Both the position numbers and the translations under genes were made by a program. From positions 32,893,536 to 32,957,535 of the forward strand of contig OZ024897.1 in NCBI GenBank assembly GCA_964017195.1: DNA of 64,000 bases, read 5' to 3'. This stretch comes from Siderastrea radians. Lineage: Eukaryota; Cnidaria; Anthozoa; Scleractinia; Rhizangiidae. A model generated the notes under the pieces. That model was not told where the DNA came from. It saw nothing but the letters and a program-made list of their open reading frames with translations, and ran no database searches. Each line of letters opens with the position of its first letter. The first letter of the stretch is position 1. Shown one piece after another: positions 36,236 to 49,340 of the stretch.

Positions 36236-38822
36236 AAAACGTTTTCCTAATTCTTTTTATTGACACCACCTTTCTAAAAATGGATCCACCAGTGAATGAG
36301 TCGGTGAGACCGAAAATTGAGTCTCCGTCATGCCTGAGTTAAAGCCTGGGAGTTATTACTTTCGTTTTAGGCCACTTCTCATGTCCGAAGTGTTTTTTGC
36401 TTTGAAATGGACCCAGAACATTTCGTTTGTTCCTGGAAATGGATGGCTATTTTTATGAATTTTAGAGGTCAGCCGTGAGGAAAATCAGCTTCCATTTGTG
36501 CACTGTAACGACACGAATGCAAATTTTATCGATTGAAGAAACCCGTAAATAGGTGAGAACAGAACGCATTTATTTTGAGTAGGAATTAAATTCGTCAAAG
36601 TCCCGTTGGGGTTTCAAAAGGTAACCCTTAATGCACATCGCATGCGCCCTGCTTTTGACCCATCGAAATAGCAATAAAATAGTCGTGAAATATGGAGGGA
36701 GGAGTGGATAGTGGGCGGGAACACGGAAGAATAAGAGGACGGGATAAATAGGGGAAGCGGGAAAAGAGAGGAAGGTAAGGGTATCCCCAAAGTAGATCCA
36801 ATAAAAATGTAGACTTCTACGCAACCGTCAATAGTGGCTGTCACAACACTCCTTCCCCACTACGGAGAGGAGCGTTGTGACGAACGTTGCGTGACGACCA
36901 CCAATAACGGCTGCACTGGGGAGACTAGCAAAATATGGGGTGGAAACCGGGATTAAAGGGTAAGGGAAGTGGAGGTTTGAGCCCCCCTGTTCCCCTTGAA
37001 CTGACATGGCCGAAATTACACCGAAAATTGCCAGTAGTTTACGTGCACAAGCAATGTGAGATTTCAGAAATCCAGAATCTCTTGTGTAAACGGCCCTTGA
37101 CTTTGCAGTTGTGCGTGAAATCGTAAAAAGTGGTTATTCAAACGAAAACTATCGATCTTATAAATGTTTAACAAAAAAATTGAAATTTCTTTCTCAGCCT
37201 TGATTTTGGACACTCTTCGGATTGCGAGAAAGCAGTTATATCTAAGGGATTGCTGCACAACAAATTGGAGCCAGAAAAAAAAAACGTGCACCTTGAGAAT
37301 TCCTCCCTCCATAACTTTGTTAATGGTCCGTCCCTAACTACCTCACTTTTCCTTTTAATACGCCCAATTATTTAGCGGCAACTCAGTGTCAAGGCAAATT
37401 TATGCCGTCTGGTTGACAAAGGCTAGTTGGTGTTTTAATTTTCGGATTTGCATGCAAGCATTACCTTATTTCAGACTATATTTACAGCCTTTCAAACGGG
37501 ATAAAATTAATTTAATAATGAGCTTGCAATTTTATTATTCTATAAATTCAGCCACAATATTTTTTCTTCAACATACCCTATCATAAAGTGCAAAACAAAT
37601 CGAAAACAGAGGCCAATTTTCACGACACCTGCCTTAATTGTTGTTTACCTTCACAAGATTCATTATCTTCAGTTAATATTGAGTTGGGTTCCATTTACAT
37701 GCAAAACCTCTGCGAGAAAGTCATTGTATGTCAAATATATTGACAGAATGATTAGTTCGAAAACCTTCAAACAAACAGAAGAAATTGCCGAAAAACAGAT
37801 TAGCATATCTTAGAAAGTTTTTTCTTTGCAAGCAATTTAATATATATATATTGAATGAATAATTCTTTCTACGGGTACTTTTGTTAAGCTTATCCGGTAT
37901 AAAGATAAATAACGCTTTTTCTTGTAATGTCTTTATTATTCATTTTTCACCATTTATCTTCAGAAAGCCTAAGATAGTATGAAGTGAATATTGAATGAAT
38001 ATATGTAAAATACTTCTATTTGGATAAATCTTACAATTAAAAAAAAAAACATCCACATGGGAGGCTTTAGTTAGAGAGAGAGTTTTTTAAAAACGCCATT
38101 GAAATAAATTAGAGTTCTAAACAAAGAGGAGACATATGGACTTTGGTTTATACGTTATGTATATTCACGTTCATATCAACATTGGCGCAGAGTGAATAAA
38201 TGATCTAAGAAGCATGACAGGAATTATAAGGAACTTTTTTTATAAGTATAAAACTAGTCCCTCGATCTATGTTTACACAGTAACAAATTGGGCATGTCAT
38301 AATTTTTCAGCAAACTGTCAGTTTTCAGATAAACAATGTGCTACTTTACTTCCTATAACATCCGTGTCCACTTGTGTAAGTTATATTTACAGGCTCTTTG
38401 AAAAAGCTTAATTTTTAAAGAGCATCATCGGCTTTTAGGCTCAAACGGAAATCCAGCCAGTGTACTTACTTGATTCAAATCTACGCATCGGTACTTTGAA
38501 ATCAAGTATTTGTTATTTCTGCATGGTATTTCTAGAAACGCTTGCAAATTGCTCTTTCCCTATTGAGAACCCGGAGCGAGCTACAATGTTTTAAATATGA
38601 CGTATTAGTTTCCCTTTTCATTGACAAACCTTAGTAAAATAGCTTTCATTTTAAACACCACAGTACACGGTGACAATAAACCTTGAATAAAAATCGCTTC
38701 TTTTAAGTCCATACATTGCCAACGTTCGCTTTCTAGTTTTTTTTTCTTGTTTACATTAGAGATTGGGCACTTAAAGTCTAAAGGGGGTTCAACCAGGAAA
38801 ATACGTATTTATCAGTTTTCTT
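36236..38822. other. Gene-free interval
   Basis: No supported gene. The block 36920-36990 (GGGATTAAAGGGTAAGGGAA) is the inverted relative of 49105-49160, a dispersed C-rich repeat. Confidence 0.4.
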
Positions 38823-39743
38823 TCATCTACGGAGAACAAACTTTCTGAAGTCACTTTTAACAATCTGACGAATTTCCTTCATCTTCCAACCAAACACGAC
38901 CGGGTTTAATGAAGAGTTAAGCATCACTAACACAGTTGTCAGCTGCACGGCCCCTTGTGTCGCAACATTTGGGCCTGAAGCTAACAGCACAGTTAATGCG
39001 GCCAGGTACGGACAGTAACACAGCAAGAACACAACAAATACGTAAAACGTTTTAATGGCTAAGTTCTTGTGGCGCGCCATGTTTGTGCTGTTTGAAAGAT
39101 GCATCGCCACCTGTGCTTGGCTGTTAATGCTCGCTGCATGATGGCGGGCAACGGAAAAAAGTTTCAAGTAAACGACGCTGAGAACAAGCGTACAACCATA
39201 ACCGAAAACTAACAAAACTATCTCTCCAACTTGGAAATAACAGAAGACACAGATAAACGTAGTGGTAAGTGAAACGCTCCACGCGCCGGCCACTGCTACA
39301 ACAGCTCGTTTTGGGGTGAATAGTTCGTTATATCTCAAATGTAAGTTTATAGCAAGAAATCGATCCAGTCCAATGAAAGTCACCGTAGTGAATGAAGCAG
39401 CTGTCAAGGAAGCTTCTAGCATAAAAAATACCAGTAGAACTTCATGGATTTCCTCACAGGCATAATTTTGGCGAACTCCCAAAATTACGGCGATGTAAAG
39501 TGGATGCCCAACGAAGCCATTGGTAAGATCTGTGAGAGCCAAACACTGCAACAAAATTCTTGTTGACGAGGGAATTGATAAGGCCTTCTTTAGCGCGAGA
39601 TATATCACCACATTTCCCACGATCGAGGTTAAAGAGAGCAACGCGTTTAGAACACACATAGTGATATATAGAGCGTCCAAGTCTTCAGGTCTGCCGTAAT
39701 ACTTCATTAGTACTTCACTGCAAAGCTTGAATGTTACTCCCAT
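38823..39743 (-). CDS. Class A (rhodopsin-like) GPCR, single exon (306 aa)
   Basis: A seven-helix receptor. TM1 has GNVVIYLAL, TM2 LALTDLTNG (LxxxD), TM3 ends GLDRFLAIN (DRF in place of DRY), TM6 has LLCYCPYLA (C.xP), and TM7 LNSSLNPVVFGWK (NPxxF in place of NPxxY). The C-terminal tail is short. It resembles the large cnidarian set of intronless orphan receptors that is usually labelled adenosine- or melanocortin-like by weak similarity, so the ligand cannot be named. The frame is intact from the ATG at 39743. Confidence 0.88.
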   Translation of the reverse strand: MGVTFKLCSEVLMKYYGRPEDLDALYITMCVLNALLSLTSIVGNVVIYLALKKALSIPSSTRILLQCLALTDLTNGFVGHPLYIAVILGVRQNYACEEIHEVLLVFFMLEASLTAASFTTVTFIGLDRFLAINLHLRYNELFTPKRAVVAVAGAWSVSLTTTFICVFCYFQVGEIVLLVFGYGCTLVLSVVYLKLFSVARHHAASINSQAQVAMHLSNSTNMARHKNLAIKTFYVFVVFLLCYCPYLAALTVLLASGPNVATQGAVQLTTVLVMLNSSLNPVVFGWKMKEIRQIVKSDFRKFVLRR

Positions 39744-40985
39744 TTTTTAACCACAACAGAGTGCGTTCAAATCTTACCTAATTTTGTGCACTTTTCAGTT
39801 TTACTAGGATGCGATGTCTTTCTTGTTTTTACGAGATCATCTCACCGAATTTTCTCATTTTTATGCACACAAACATAATTAAGCGCTTTTAGTTTACGTT
39901 CAATAAAAATTTAATAATCGTACCCTGTTAATAACTCAGTCCCATGCTCAAAAGATGAATTCTCCTGAATTGTTATTTTAATTGTTTCTCTTTGTTTGTA
40001 GAATTTTCTGGGTTGAATTCAAAAAAACTTGGTGGCAGATAAAGGACATAACTGAGGTATTGCATATCACTTCGCCAAAGGGAGAAAAGCTGAGGAAGAA
40101 ATTTTGAAAGACACTTGAGAAAACAGATTAGGCTTCTTTCCTAATAGCTGTAAACACTACAGGGAATTGGGGGGGGGGGGGGGTATGACGCCATTGGGTG
40201 TGTCTTAAATGAAGTCATACTGCAGAGTGAATGACGGACCGGGTAGCTGCAACGTTTTTCACGAGGCAATCGCCCCAGCGAGTTTGAGGACATCTTTAAA
40301 ACGCAGCTGCATGAAGGCTTTTTCTCGTTTTTATATGGAGCGTTAAGATGAAGGCGATAAGGCCTAATTGATCAGATAATAGTTTTTATCTTTTCACCTG
40401 TCCGGCGATCACTAGAAAAAGGAAATTAATGTCACAATTGTTCAAAGACTTGGCAAGTTTCGGTTGTACTTGTCAAATCTATCCTGCTTAATCCAAAGCA
40501 GGTTCGTAACAGAAGCAACAAACAAAAGTAACATGCTTGCTCATGCATATCTTAGGCTTGACATTAACTCGTTTGAGTTAGTGTTTGTGGCTCTAAATTT
40601 TCAGTGTTTTAAATGAAAACCACTGACAATATGTTACCACCATGAAAGCTTTTGAGCATTGTTTTCTCGTGGCGTTGTTTATGATGCTGTCACAAAACGG
40701 TTGTAATTTCGTTCGAGTCAAGGGATGTAACGCTGTATGTTTTCAAAGCTAAATTTGAGTTTCTTTAGGAATTTTCAGCTTGGATGTTCAGGTTCGGGCA
40801 CTGAAAGGATCAATGTGGCAGTATTGGAAAGAGAATTTAAATGACGATCGCTTTTGGAAATTAAACGATTAACGTCTCTCTACACCTGCGCGGTAGCCTC
40901 AATTTTGGTCTTTTTTTAGTTAATTGAATGTCGCCTTGGTGGTCAATTATTTCGACCGCTCCAATATCTGCTGTAAACACGATCT

Positions 40986-41155
40986 AATAGCCCTTTTCAC
41001 ATTTATCTTTCTCATTTGCATTTCAATTATTTGAAAGTGGATGTGATGCAATTCCGGCGAATTTTGCAGTTTCTGCCCGAAATTGCCTCACATCCACATT
41101 GAAATACATTGTATTATAAATGCAAATGAAAAAAAAAATTAACTGACAGTGAATA
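40986..41155. mobile_element. Foldback MITE, family A (copy 2)
   Basis: Diverged copy of 4812-4974. It shares AATAGCCCTTTTCACATTTA at the end and the GTGGATGTGATGCAATT / AATTGCCTCACATCCAC stem. Confidence 0.75.
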
Positions 41156-41965
41156 AGACATAAACTGTAAATGTATGCGCAATGTCACACAAACCTGGCA
41201 AAAAGTTCAAAATATACTGGCAAAAGTTCAGAAGAAAAGAGCCTCTTGCGACCTTCGAAGGAGCAACGTAATGCTTAAAATTCTGCACTTTCACTGACAT
41301 CTTGGTCCAGTGTTTGCATTCAAGCGATCAATCAGAGCTGCCAGTTCTAACTTGTTAGATGCGGTTGCGAAGGTTCTCCGAAAAATAAATTAGTTAGTTC
41401 CGGCAACTCAAAGAATGTCGTTGAAAAAGAAGCAAACTATGTTTTAACGTTTAACAGTCAGTGCGTAGTAGAGTTTCACCTGTTTCGCGTTTTGTCAGAG
41501 AAAATTGCGGGAAAATAAGTGCGCTAATTACGCCAAGCCTGCAACGTTGTTTATCTCGCGCACCAAATATTTGTAATCACGACAACAAAGGCAACGAGAA
41601 CGTCAAAGAACAGTAGTCTTTAATAAGCGAAACAATGACTCTCTACGTGCGTTCTACATTTTAGTACATTTCTTTGCCGTCCTCATACGAAACAACAACG
41701 TGAAATGATCAGATTTAAGGTTTTAGGTAGAACGGAAACACACAATGGTGAATTTTTTTTCTTGCCGTCTCTACGAGTTCAGTTCCCGGATGGTTCGGTT
41801 ACATTAGACAACGGTTAAACGAGTTGGAATAGTTGGAAAATAGAATAACTTAACCGATCGAAATACACAACTTAAATGGCGTTTTCCTTTAACTTGCCGT
41901 CGTCGTGGCTTAAAGTCATTTTAAAAACGGTGCCTCCTAATATAGATGTATTTTTGCAAAGGTTA

Positions 41966-42212
41966 TGACTATGGGGAAAAAGTAGATCTTACCAAGGGTT
42001 ATTGGAATCCAAAACGAAAAATGTGGATAACCACGAATTTTTCAGAGATAATTAAGCAACCATAATTCTAAAAAAGCGTTAAAATAAAAAGAATGTATGG
42101 CAATTTCTTTCCAAATTTAAGCTCAATTATCTCTGAAAAATACGTGGTTATCCCCAATTTTCTTTTTGGATTCTGATAGCACTTGCTAAGATCTGCTTTT
42201 TCCACGTAGTCT
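41966..42212. mobile_element. Foldback MITE, family B
   Basis: Arms of about 90 bp are inverted copies. GGATAACCACGAATTTTTCA pairs with TGAAAAATACGTGGTTATCC, extending outward to AGATCTTACCAAG / CTTGCTAAGATCT. No coding capacity. Confidence 0.75.
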
Positions 42213-42409
42213 TAAACGCAATAGTATTGCTGTATTAGTGTTCAAATTCCTTAAGAAACCCGAATATCCCGAGATGCGCAGAACGTATGCGCAGTAACAA
42301 AATGAGGCACCGTCCTTAACATGTAGAATTGTCGACCGGGGCGACGTATGTACGAATGTAAGTATTTCACAGCGGAGCGCCTGTGCTGGCTAAAAGCCAG
42401 AAAGATCGA

Positions 42410-42490
42410 GCAGAGCACCGTGGTTACAACCTCGTCCTCAGGGTCTTCTCGCTTTTCAATATGGCGGCGGCTCAGGAGAAGACCCTGGGA
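42410..42490. repeat. Dispersed repeat (GCCGCCATATTGAAAAGCGAG family)
   Basis: The minus strand carries GCCGCCATATTGAAAAGCGA followed by GAAGACCCTGAGGACGAGGTT. Related blocks occur at 46560-46640 and 46850-46980. Confidence 0.6.
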
Positions 42491-44639
42491 CATAGCGACC
42501 TAAAACGGTCGCTGATTGGCGCCATTCTTACATGAGTTCTGACTGATTTACGTCTTCCAAAGCAAAGATGGTGGATCTTTGTGGGTTCTTCGTGGAACCC
42601 AAACACTGCAATTTCTGGGTCTCTGTGACGTGAAAGGTGAACAGTTTTTCTGTTTGACAATTTACAAAACTGTAGCTGTTCTGTACTAAGAAGATCTGTA
42701 GTACCAAACCCACCTTTCGTAGATAATTCGCCAATTATTCGGGTTAAAACTTCCCCTCGGCTGGTGATCTATAGCTACGTAAGAGCCAACGTGCACGATA
42801 CTTTAGAGTTTTGGAATGGCAGTCACTGGATATAATGTGGCATAATGGTCTGTGAAATACTTAATGGTAATGAACTTCTTGCGATTTTTTTCTTAAATAA
42901 AGCATTATCGCGCGCCAAGTATTTGTGTTTCCATGGTCATTGAAAACTTGTAGGACACCTTTATGTCTATATTATATATGTACATGTATTATATTGTTAT
43001 GTTAGATTCATTCGCAAAATTTTCCTATCACTGCTAATTTGCTGTGCAATAAAGGGCTCTAATTAAAACTGACGAAAAACTACCGGTGAAAATCAAATAA
43101 AATTAGATATAACTGAATGAGTCAGCTGCTGCTTAGGGCATTCCATTCTTTGATAAAATTTGTAGAAGCTAAATCGATAGACACTGCGGCTATAGCTGCC
43201 AATATTAACAAAGAACAAATTGCTTGGATAGGCAATTCAGTTAATTTGAGGATTTCCATAGCAGGGATAAACAATTTTATGCACATTGGACGGCTACACG
43301 TACGTGATTCTACAACGTTGCTTTAATTATTAAGTTACTCAGAATGGTTGAGACTGTTCCAACAATAAAAGAGTTGACATCTTATCTTAGGAGGGCTTCA
43401 TGAACCCAGCCCCTGAATCTTAAATATATTATAGTGACATGGGCAGTGGGGCAGAACTGAGCTGTGCTCATGAGCTTGCTAGGATTTTCAAGGCAAGGCC
43501 TAATTAAGGTAGTACAAGCCTGATTCTCCTTATTAGGAGAGCTACACAGACTATATTTTCAAAAATTATTGGTCAATGATAACTTGCCATGGAGCTTTTA
43601 GGGGTCATAACACGATAGGACAGGCAATGGCAAAGGAGGGGACCATGCTTCCAAGCTTGCTAATCCCAAAACGGGATTGTAACATGATCTTTGCTGTAAT
43701 CGTTTGAGTGGTAGACTGCTTCTGTGTTGTTACTTGAAGCTGGAGTTGAGAACTAGACATCCTTGAACTAGACATGCATCTGCCAGGGCTAGTGAATTAC
43801 TATTCTAACTTTGTGGAAGGGATTTCCCGTGGAAGTTACCATAACCCAAGTTGGTCTTAGTATCTAAATATTAAGGGGTAGGGGAAGAATATAAGGGACC
43901 TGGAATTTACAATAGAATTTTTCATAATACACAATATACTTTTTTTCAGGTTAGCATTTTTTTTTGCAAAACAGGCATGGAATTATTTTGACCTTGCACC
44001 CACTGATATTGTCAGGTTATAACTTCATGACTTGTCATTATTCTCACCTCCCTGTTACTTGAATTTTCTGTCACCATATTCAATTTATTGCCAGTAAAAT
44101 ACAATAAATGGCCACTGGAAAATAAACTGTTTTTCTTAGAAGCGATGACATTGCCCCTAACAAATACGGTATGGCACCTGATTTGATCATGTTTCCTTTT
44201 ATTTTTGAAACATGAACAAAAAAGTGATATCCACATAAGAGCACCCTAGGTTGATAACAGGTATATTGTGTTATTCTTTTACTCATTATTAATTTTAAAT
44301 TCCTATTTAAAAACTTCATTAAAAAAATCATTTTTTCTTTCTTTTTTTCTTGAACCCCCCATTTCCTATTAATTTCCATCTTTAAACACTTCCAAACTTC
44401 ACCCAAATAACTCAACAATTTCATTCAAGTACTCGAGGAGGAAATTTCTTGAAACCTATACAGGAATATTATCCCCAGCATTGGTTGAACAAACGAAGAG
44501 GACTGTATCTATCCACTGTTCAAATGCTTTATTTCTCCATTCTTTACAGGCTCACATTTTACTTAATTCTAACAGCCAAGATTACAGACGTAACTTTTTC
44601 CAAAAGTAGATAACTCAGAAAAAATCTGAGTCCTCCGAA

Positions 44640-44960
44640 CGGGAGGTTATCACGACTGTGTCAACATTTCTTCTTTTAACACATTTCTCCAGTCGTATCT
44701 TCATTATCATGTTTACATTTATCACTTGACGCTACGAGCCTGTAGTAAAAGCAGGCCTCTGTCACATATGAACCTAGTTATAGGGCTTCGCTCACCACGA
44801 GTCCCCCATAGCTCAGTGGTTAGAGCATCCAACCGGCACCTGGAAGGTCATGGGTTCGACTACCGTTGGGAGGACTCAGATTTTTCCTGACTAATCACGA
44901 CTGTGTCAACATTTCTTCTTTTAACACATTTCTCCAGTCGTAACTTCATTATCATGTAAA
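44640..44960. repeat. SINE-tail direct repeats around a tRNA-like unit
   Basis: ATCACGACTGTGTCAACATT and about 50 following bases occur twice, at about 44649-44715 and 44895-44957. They flank the tRNA-like head at 44802, as if two SINE copies lie in tandem. Confidence 0.75.
44802..44875 (+). repeat. tRNA-like SINE head
   Basis: CCATAGCTCAGTGGTTAGAG (A box) and GGTCATGGGTTCGACTACC (B box) are spaced as in a tRNA. The acceptor and anticodon stems contain mismatches and SINE tail sequence follows, so a retrotransposed tRNA derivative is preferred over a working tRNA gene. Confidence 0.65.
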
Positions 44961-45666
44961 CGCGAGCATTTTTTTTATCTCCAATGATTGAACAAGATAT
45001 GGAGAAGTTTTACCCACGAATTGAAAAGCACAGAGAATAGATTGCTATGGGATAGTATGCAGAGTAAAGTAATTTAAGATTACATACAAACTTTTTTACT
45101 TGAACATACAAATTCTTGAAAAAAAAAAGTTGTAAATAGATGTGCTCTCCACGCTAGGGTATACTATGCCAAAGATCTTTAGCATGGATCAATGCAGTTT
45201 TCATTCAGTGTTGTTCTTGAGGATCGACACATATCTTCAGTGCAAGCTTTTTAAGAAATGCACTTGGTGGGGCAGGTTTTAAACTTCTTAACTTACTAGT
45301 CTACTATAATATAGTATTACAACAGGTGGTACCACTCAAGGAATAAACCGTCATACGAGTTACATTTACCAAGTCAAGCCTACCACTCTACTTTGAGGAT
45401 TATTGGCTAGGATCAGCAAGTAGTAAATAAATAGACAGGTAGAACATAAATAGATAAATGAATAAACGAGGAATTTAAAAGAGCCTTTATTACTGGACTT
45501 ACAGAGATCGAGATCTAACTCATTTGGAAAATATATTTCGCATCACTGGTTTGATTTAAGGCCTAAGCTCACATCCATAAGCTTAATATTACAGTGCAAT
45601 TAGTTATTACGTAATACTTTTTAAACATTGTGTTTAAAAAGCTTAAGATGGAGGGAACCACAATAA

Positions 45667-46121
45667 GGGGCCGATTACATGAGCCGGGCTGGCTCGGTAG
45701 AAGGACTGGCTTTGTCTGCCGAGATGGCTGTTTAGCCGGGTATTACATGAGGCGGGCCAGCCCGCCTGCAGCTAAATTTAGAAGCTGTCGTGTGAAAAGG
45801 TGGCTTCACGGCATCGAAGAGCATGGATCAAGTGTTTTTATTTTCGCTAATCCGTTATTTTGGCGTGTCATTTTCAGTTTTACGTAGCTTTATGGTCTGA
45901 TAAACCTTTATGTGTTATACAGAAAGAGAAATATCGATCCTCTGGTGAGCCATTTTGCTCTGAAGCGAAATTAAGTGACAAGAAAGTGTTGGCCCGGCTA
46001 GCCGGGCTAGCCCGGCAATCGCGATTATATGGCAAATTTTCATCCCGGCTAGCCGGGATCTCGGCATCGCGATGCCGGCTAAGCGGCTAAGCGGGGCAGC
46101 CCGCCTCATGTAATCGGCCCC
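45667..46121. mobile_element. PIF/Harbinger-type MITE (455 bp)
   Basis: The ends are GGGGCCGATTACATGAGCCG and the near-perfect complement of GGGGCCGATTACATGAGGCG, flanked by TAA at 45664-45666 and 46122-46124. A three-base TWA duplication and a GGG-starting end are typical of PIF/Harbinger. The interior is rich in GGCTAGCCGGG-type palindromes. No transposase. Confidence 0.82.
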
Positions 46122-46529
46122 TAAGAAGGACTAGCAGATTTGCAACAATGTACTGTAAGACAGGTTAAATTATGCCAAAGGCCGCCTATCCTCATGAAAC
46201 AAAAATACACATTCGTTCGAGTGTATACGTCAGCGAACAATTTCAGTTGATCAACATTTAGGAACAAACAAGTTGTAGGGAAGATTCTGATTATTTTACG
46301 CGCGATAAGACTACGAGTCCGGGCTACGAATATGCTCTTAACTTAAAAATTAAAAAGAAGAAACTGAATGAACGGTTAAAACAAGACCTCTAACACTTCG
46401 CCGTGTACCTAAAGCCCGTATATGTATAACTTGTCTTTGTTTTTCTTTTTTTCTTCACGCATGTTTGAACCAACCTTCACTGAGCCTTTTCCGCCATTTC
46501 GTTTGTGTTGAGACTCAGCCGTAAACTCG

Positions 46530-46985
46530 TACCCAGATCCTCACACTCACTTCTCCTTAGCCGCCATTTTGAATACATTTCTATCCTCGTTGCAACCTCG
46601 TCCCCAGGGCCTTCTCCTCGTTCAAAATGGCGGTCGTAAAACCCCCTGGCCAAGGCTGCCAAAATGACTCCAAAAATTCGTTAGAATTTGGCACGTAAAC
46701 ACTTTGAAATGTCTTTGTTCCGTTTGAACAACGGTTTCAGATGCAAAAAAACAAACAGGGCCGCCAGACGCTAACACCAACCTCCGAAAAAGCCATTTCA
46801 TCATGTGTCACGTGACAAAATACTCCCCGAGCTCTTGGAGTATTTCAGCAGCCTTGGCCAGGGGTTTTCTCCGACCGCCATTTTGAACGAGGAGAAGGCC
46901 CTGGGGACGAGGTTGTGCCAGGGTCTTCTCCCGAGCAGCCGCCATATAGAAAAGCGAGAAGAAGGACGAGGTTGCCGTGGTTATC
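46530..46985. repeat. Inverted pair of the CGAGGAGAAGGCCCTGGGGA repeat
   Basis: Blocks at about 46590-46660 and 46850-46915 are inverted relatives. Both contain the arrangement CCGCCATTTTGAACGAGGAG with GGCCAGGGG/CCCCTGGCC. A further degenerate block runs to 46985. Confidence 0.65.
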
Positions 46986-47445
46986 AAATAGATAAATCAT
47001 GGGAGTCAATTTGGATGGTCATGACGTATACCCTCTAACGTGCTAGATCCGTCGCCCTGATCAACACTTTCGAGCACCAAAGAACACAGTGTGTATCGCA
47101 GTGGTATACCTAATTTTATCCCATGCCATAAAGAATACAGCCAATCAGAGAGCTAGAAAGCCGTTGCATATTCTGCGGATGCAAGGGTCGTAATTTTCCC
47201 GCCGAAAGAGGAGCAGCTTTGCCATCTTGGCAGGCGAAGCGGATTTTAGTGTAAACAACTAGAAACTGAAAGAAGAAAACCCGAGTATCAGCATTAATTT
47301 GGAATTCTTGGAGCCACAAGTCGAAGAGGAAAACGCAATCGAACAATGTAAGGCGGACAAAGAAGTTGAAGAGTTTATCAAAGAACAAAGAAACCCGAAA
47401 ACGGTGAAGAAAACTGAGTTGAGTCAGAGTGGCATGGGATAAATT

Positions 47446-47613
47446 AGTTATGCAATGCTTTCTCGTGGTATATCGTGAATATCCCACTCGTGACTCAGTT
47501 GAGTTTTCTTTGTATGCACACTCGCCTAAAGGCTCTTGTGTATACTGAGAAAAATAAAGTCACTCGTGGGGTATTTCACGGTATACCACTCGAAGGCATT
47601 GCATAACTAGTAT
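47446..47613. mobile_element. Small foldback MITE
   Basis: TTAGTTATGCAATGCTTTCT and its diverged complement AAGGCATTGCATAACTAG bound arms that also share CGTGGTATATCGTGAATA-like sequence. Confidence 0.7.
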
Positions 47614-47817
47614 ATTGAAAATAATGCTTTGCGTTACGTTTATCAAGGAATATATTCAAGGTATATATTTGAAATGAATGCACCTAAATTATTGCAAATT
47701 GAAAGGAAAATAGTTTAGAATAAAGGACATTAACGCGAAAGAGAAGGTATATTTTTCAAGTGAAGGAAATAAGGAGAATTAAAATATATTTGTTGTTATC
47801 ACTTTGCCTATACCTAA

Positions 47818-48452
47818 GGCTATGTCTACACTAGAAAAACCATATCGGATAGGGTTTCTGTTCACACATAAAATGCTAATTTCGGAGCGGTTTCTGTAAC
47901 GGAGCGAAGCTGCGCCGTGTCGATCTTGAAAGTGAATCGTCACCTATCGGATAGGTTCCTTTGCCACTCTTTGTGGCAGTGTGAACAGGTATTCGAACCG
48001 TAGCAGAAGGGAATGAGTAGAAGCAAGGATTGGAACCCACTGAAACGGAAGTAAATATTCAGGAGTGGGATTGGAACTTAGTGCAAAGATGGCGGCCCTC
48101 AGTACTTTTACACAGGGCATTTCTCTGGATTTCTACTAACTCAACCGATTTTCTGAATTTACAGTTCTGTGTTAGACTTGTAAACGAGTGCAAATCAAAG
48201 AAGAAGATCAAATTCATCGCCCGTCCACGAAAAATCCTTGGCAGCCGCCATATTGAAAATGCGCGAAAATAAACCGCTGTACAAGCGTAAATAGTATTTT
48301 CAGCACCAAACCCTCTTCGGCCAACCGCTCCGGTACGATCTCTTGGGCTGTGTGAACGGCTTGTTCCAGTTCTGGGCCGTTTCTGTTCGTACCAGGCCGA
48401 AGTAGTTTTCATGTCGACATGATAAGCTGTCCGGTATAGTGTAGACATGGCC
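47818..48452. mobile_element. PIF/Harbinger-type MITE (635 bp)
   Basis: The ends GGCTATGTCTACACTA and GGCCATGTCTACACTA face inward and are flanked by TAA at 47815-47817 and 48453-48455. The 129-aa minus-strand frame inside shows no recognisable domain. Confidence 0.8.
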
Positions 48453-49084
48453 TAAGAGAAATTAACGTCACGGAAATGAATTAACGCTCTACTTTATTAA
48501 GGTCAAGAAAAGCGCAATTCAAATTAACGCCGATTCTTGAATTTCGCTTTGTTCTTTGTTGTTGTTTCTTTTTTCCAAATTTGTTTGCCTTTGTTTGCCT
48601 TTTTGCGAGACTACGAGTGGTTTTCAATGTCTGCGATCTTCCTTAATTGTCTAGGCTAACCTCATGTTAGTCTACCCCAGTTATATGATTTTACCATGGT
48701 GCTCACCTCTCGCGGGCCGTGACAGGAGCTCCGCTGTAAGAAGTTTTCATGTTAGCTGTAGGATCGTAGACGCCCATTAATTTAGCGTTATTTTCATTTT
48801 ATTTATTTTGTTCGCCAACGAGTGACTTAGCATCATTAAGATGATGTCTCTCGTCCCTTGAATTGAATTTAGTCTGCCGTGCTGGCAGTTACGTTTATAG
48901 CTTCTATCGTAGACGACATGTACAACTTCACGTTTTGAACTTTGTCAAGAAAAACCCTCCTCTTTCGAGTCTGTGTCCATTTCAACGGATTGAATGAGTT
49001 ACAGGGTTGTAAATGGCTCATCTGGGCCCGCAGTACTTGGGTACGGTTTCTGTAAATAGTATGAAGTGACAAGTCAGGCTCTCA

Positions 49085-49340
49085 AGTGGGGGGGGGGGGG
49101 ACAGGGGGGTTTGAACCTCCCGCTTCCCGTACCCTTTAATCCCGGTTCCCGCCCTGTATTTTTTGGCTCCCGCCCCTTTGCATTTTTTCAATTGCGAAAT
49201 ATTGCGCAATGTTGCATAATTTTTTCCCTTTTTCTCCCGCTTCCCACCACCTTGGGAATCCCGCCTCCCGTACACCTCTCGCCCCCTTTTCTCCCGGTCT
49301 CCCGCCCCCCTTTCCCCCTCCCCCCACTCTCAAGCTAGCT
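49085..49340. repeat. C-rich low-complexity dispersed repeat
   Basis: CCCGCTTCCCGTACCC-type units with long G or C runs. The opening part is related, in inverted form, to 36920-36990. Confidence 0.65.

Noticed and set aside
44802..44875. Functional tRNA gene
   Set aside because: A and B boxes are good, but stems are mismatched and SINE tail sequence repeats on both sides.
47116..47487. 123-aa minus-strand frame
   Set aside because: Overlaps a foldback repeat, has no domain, and its composition matches intergenic DNA.
48059..48448. 129-aa minus-strand frame
   Set aside because: Lies entirely inside a TAA-flanked MITE and shows no domain.
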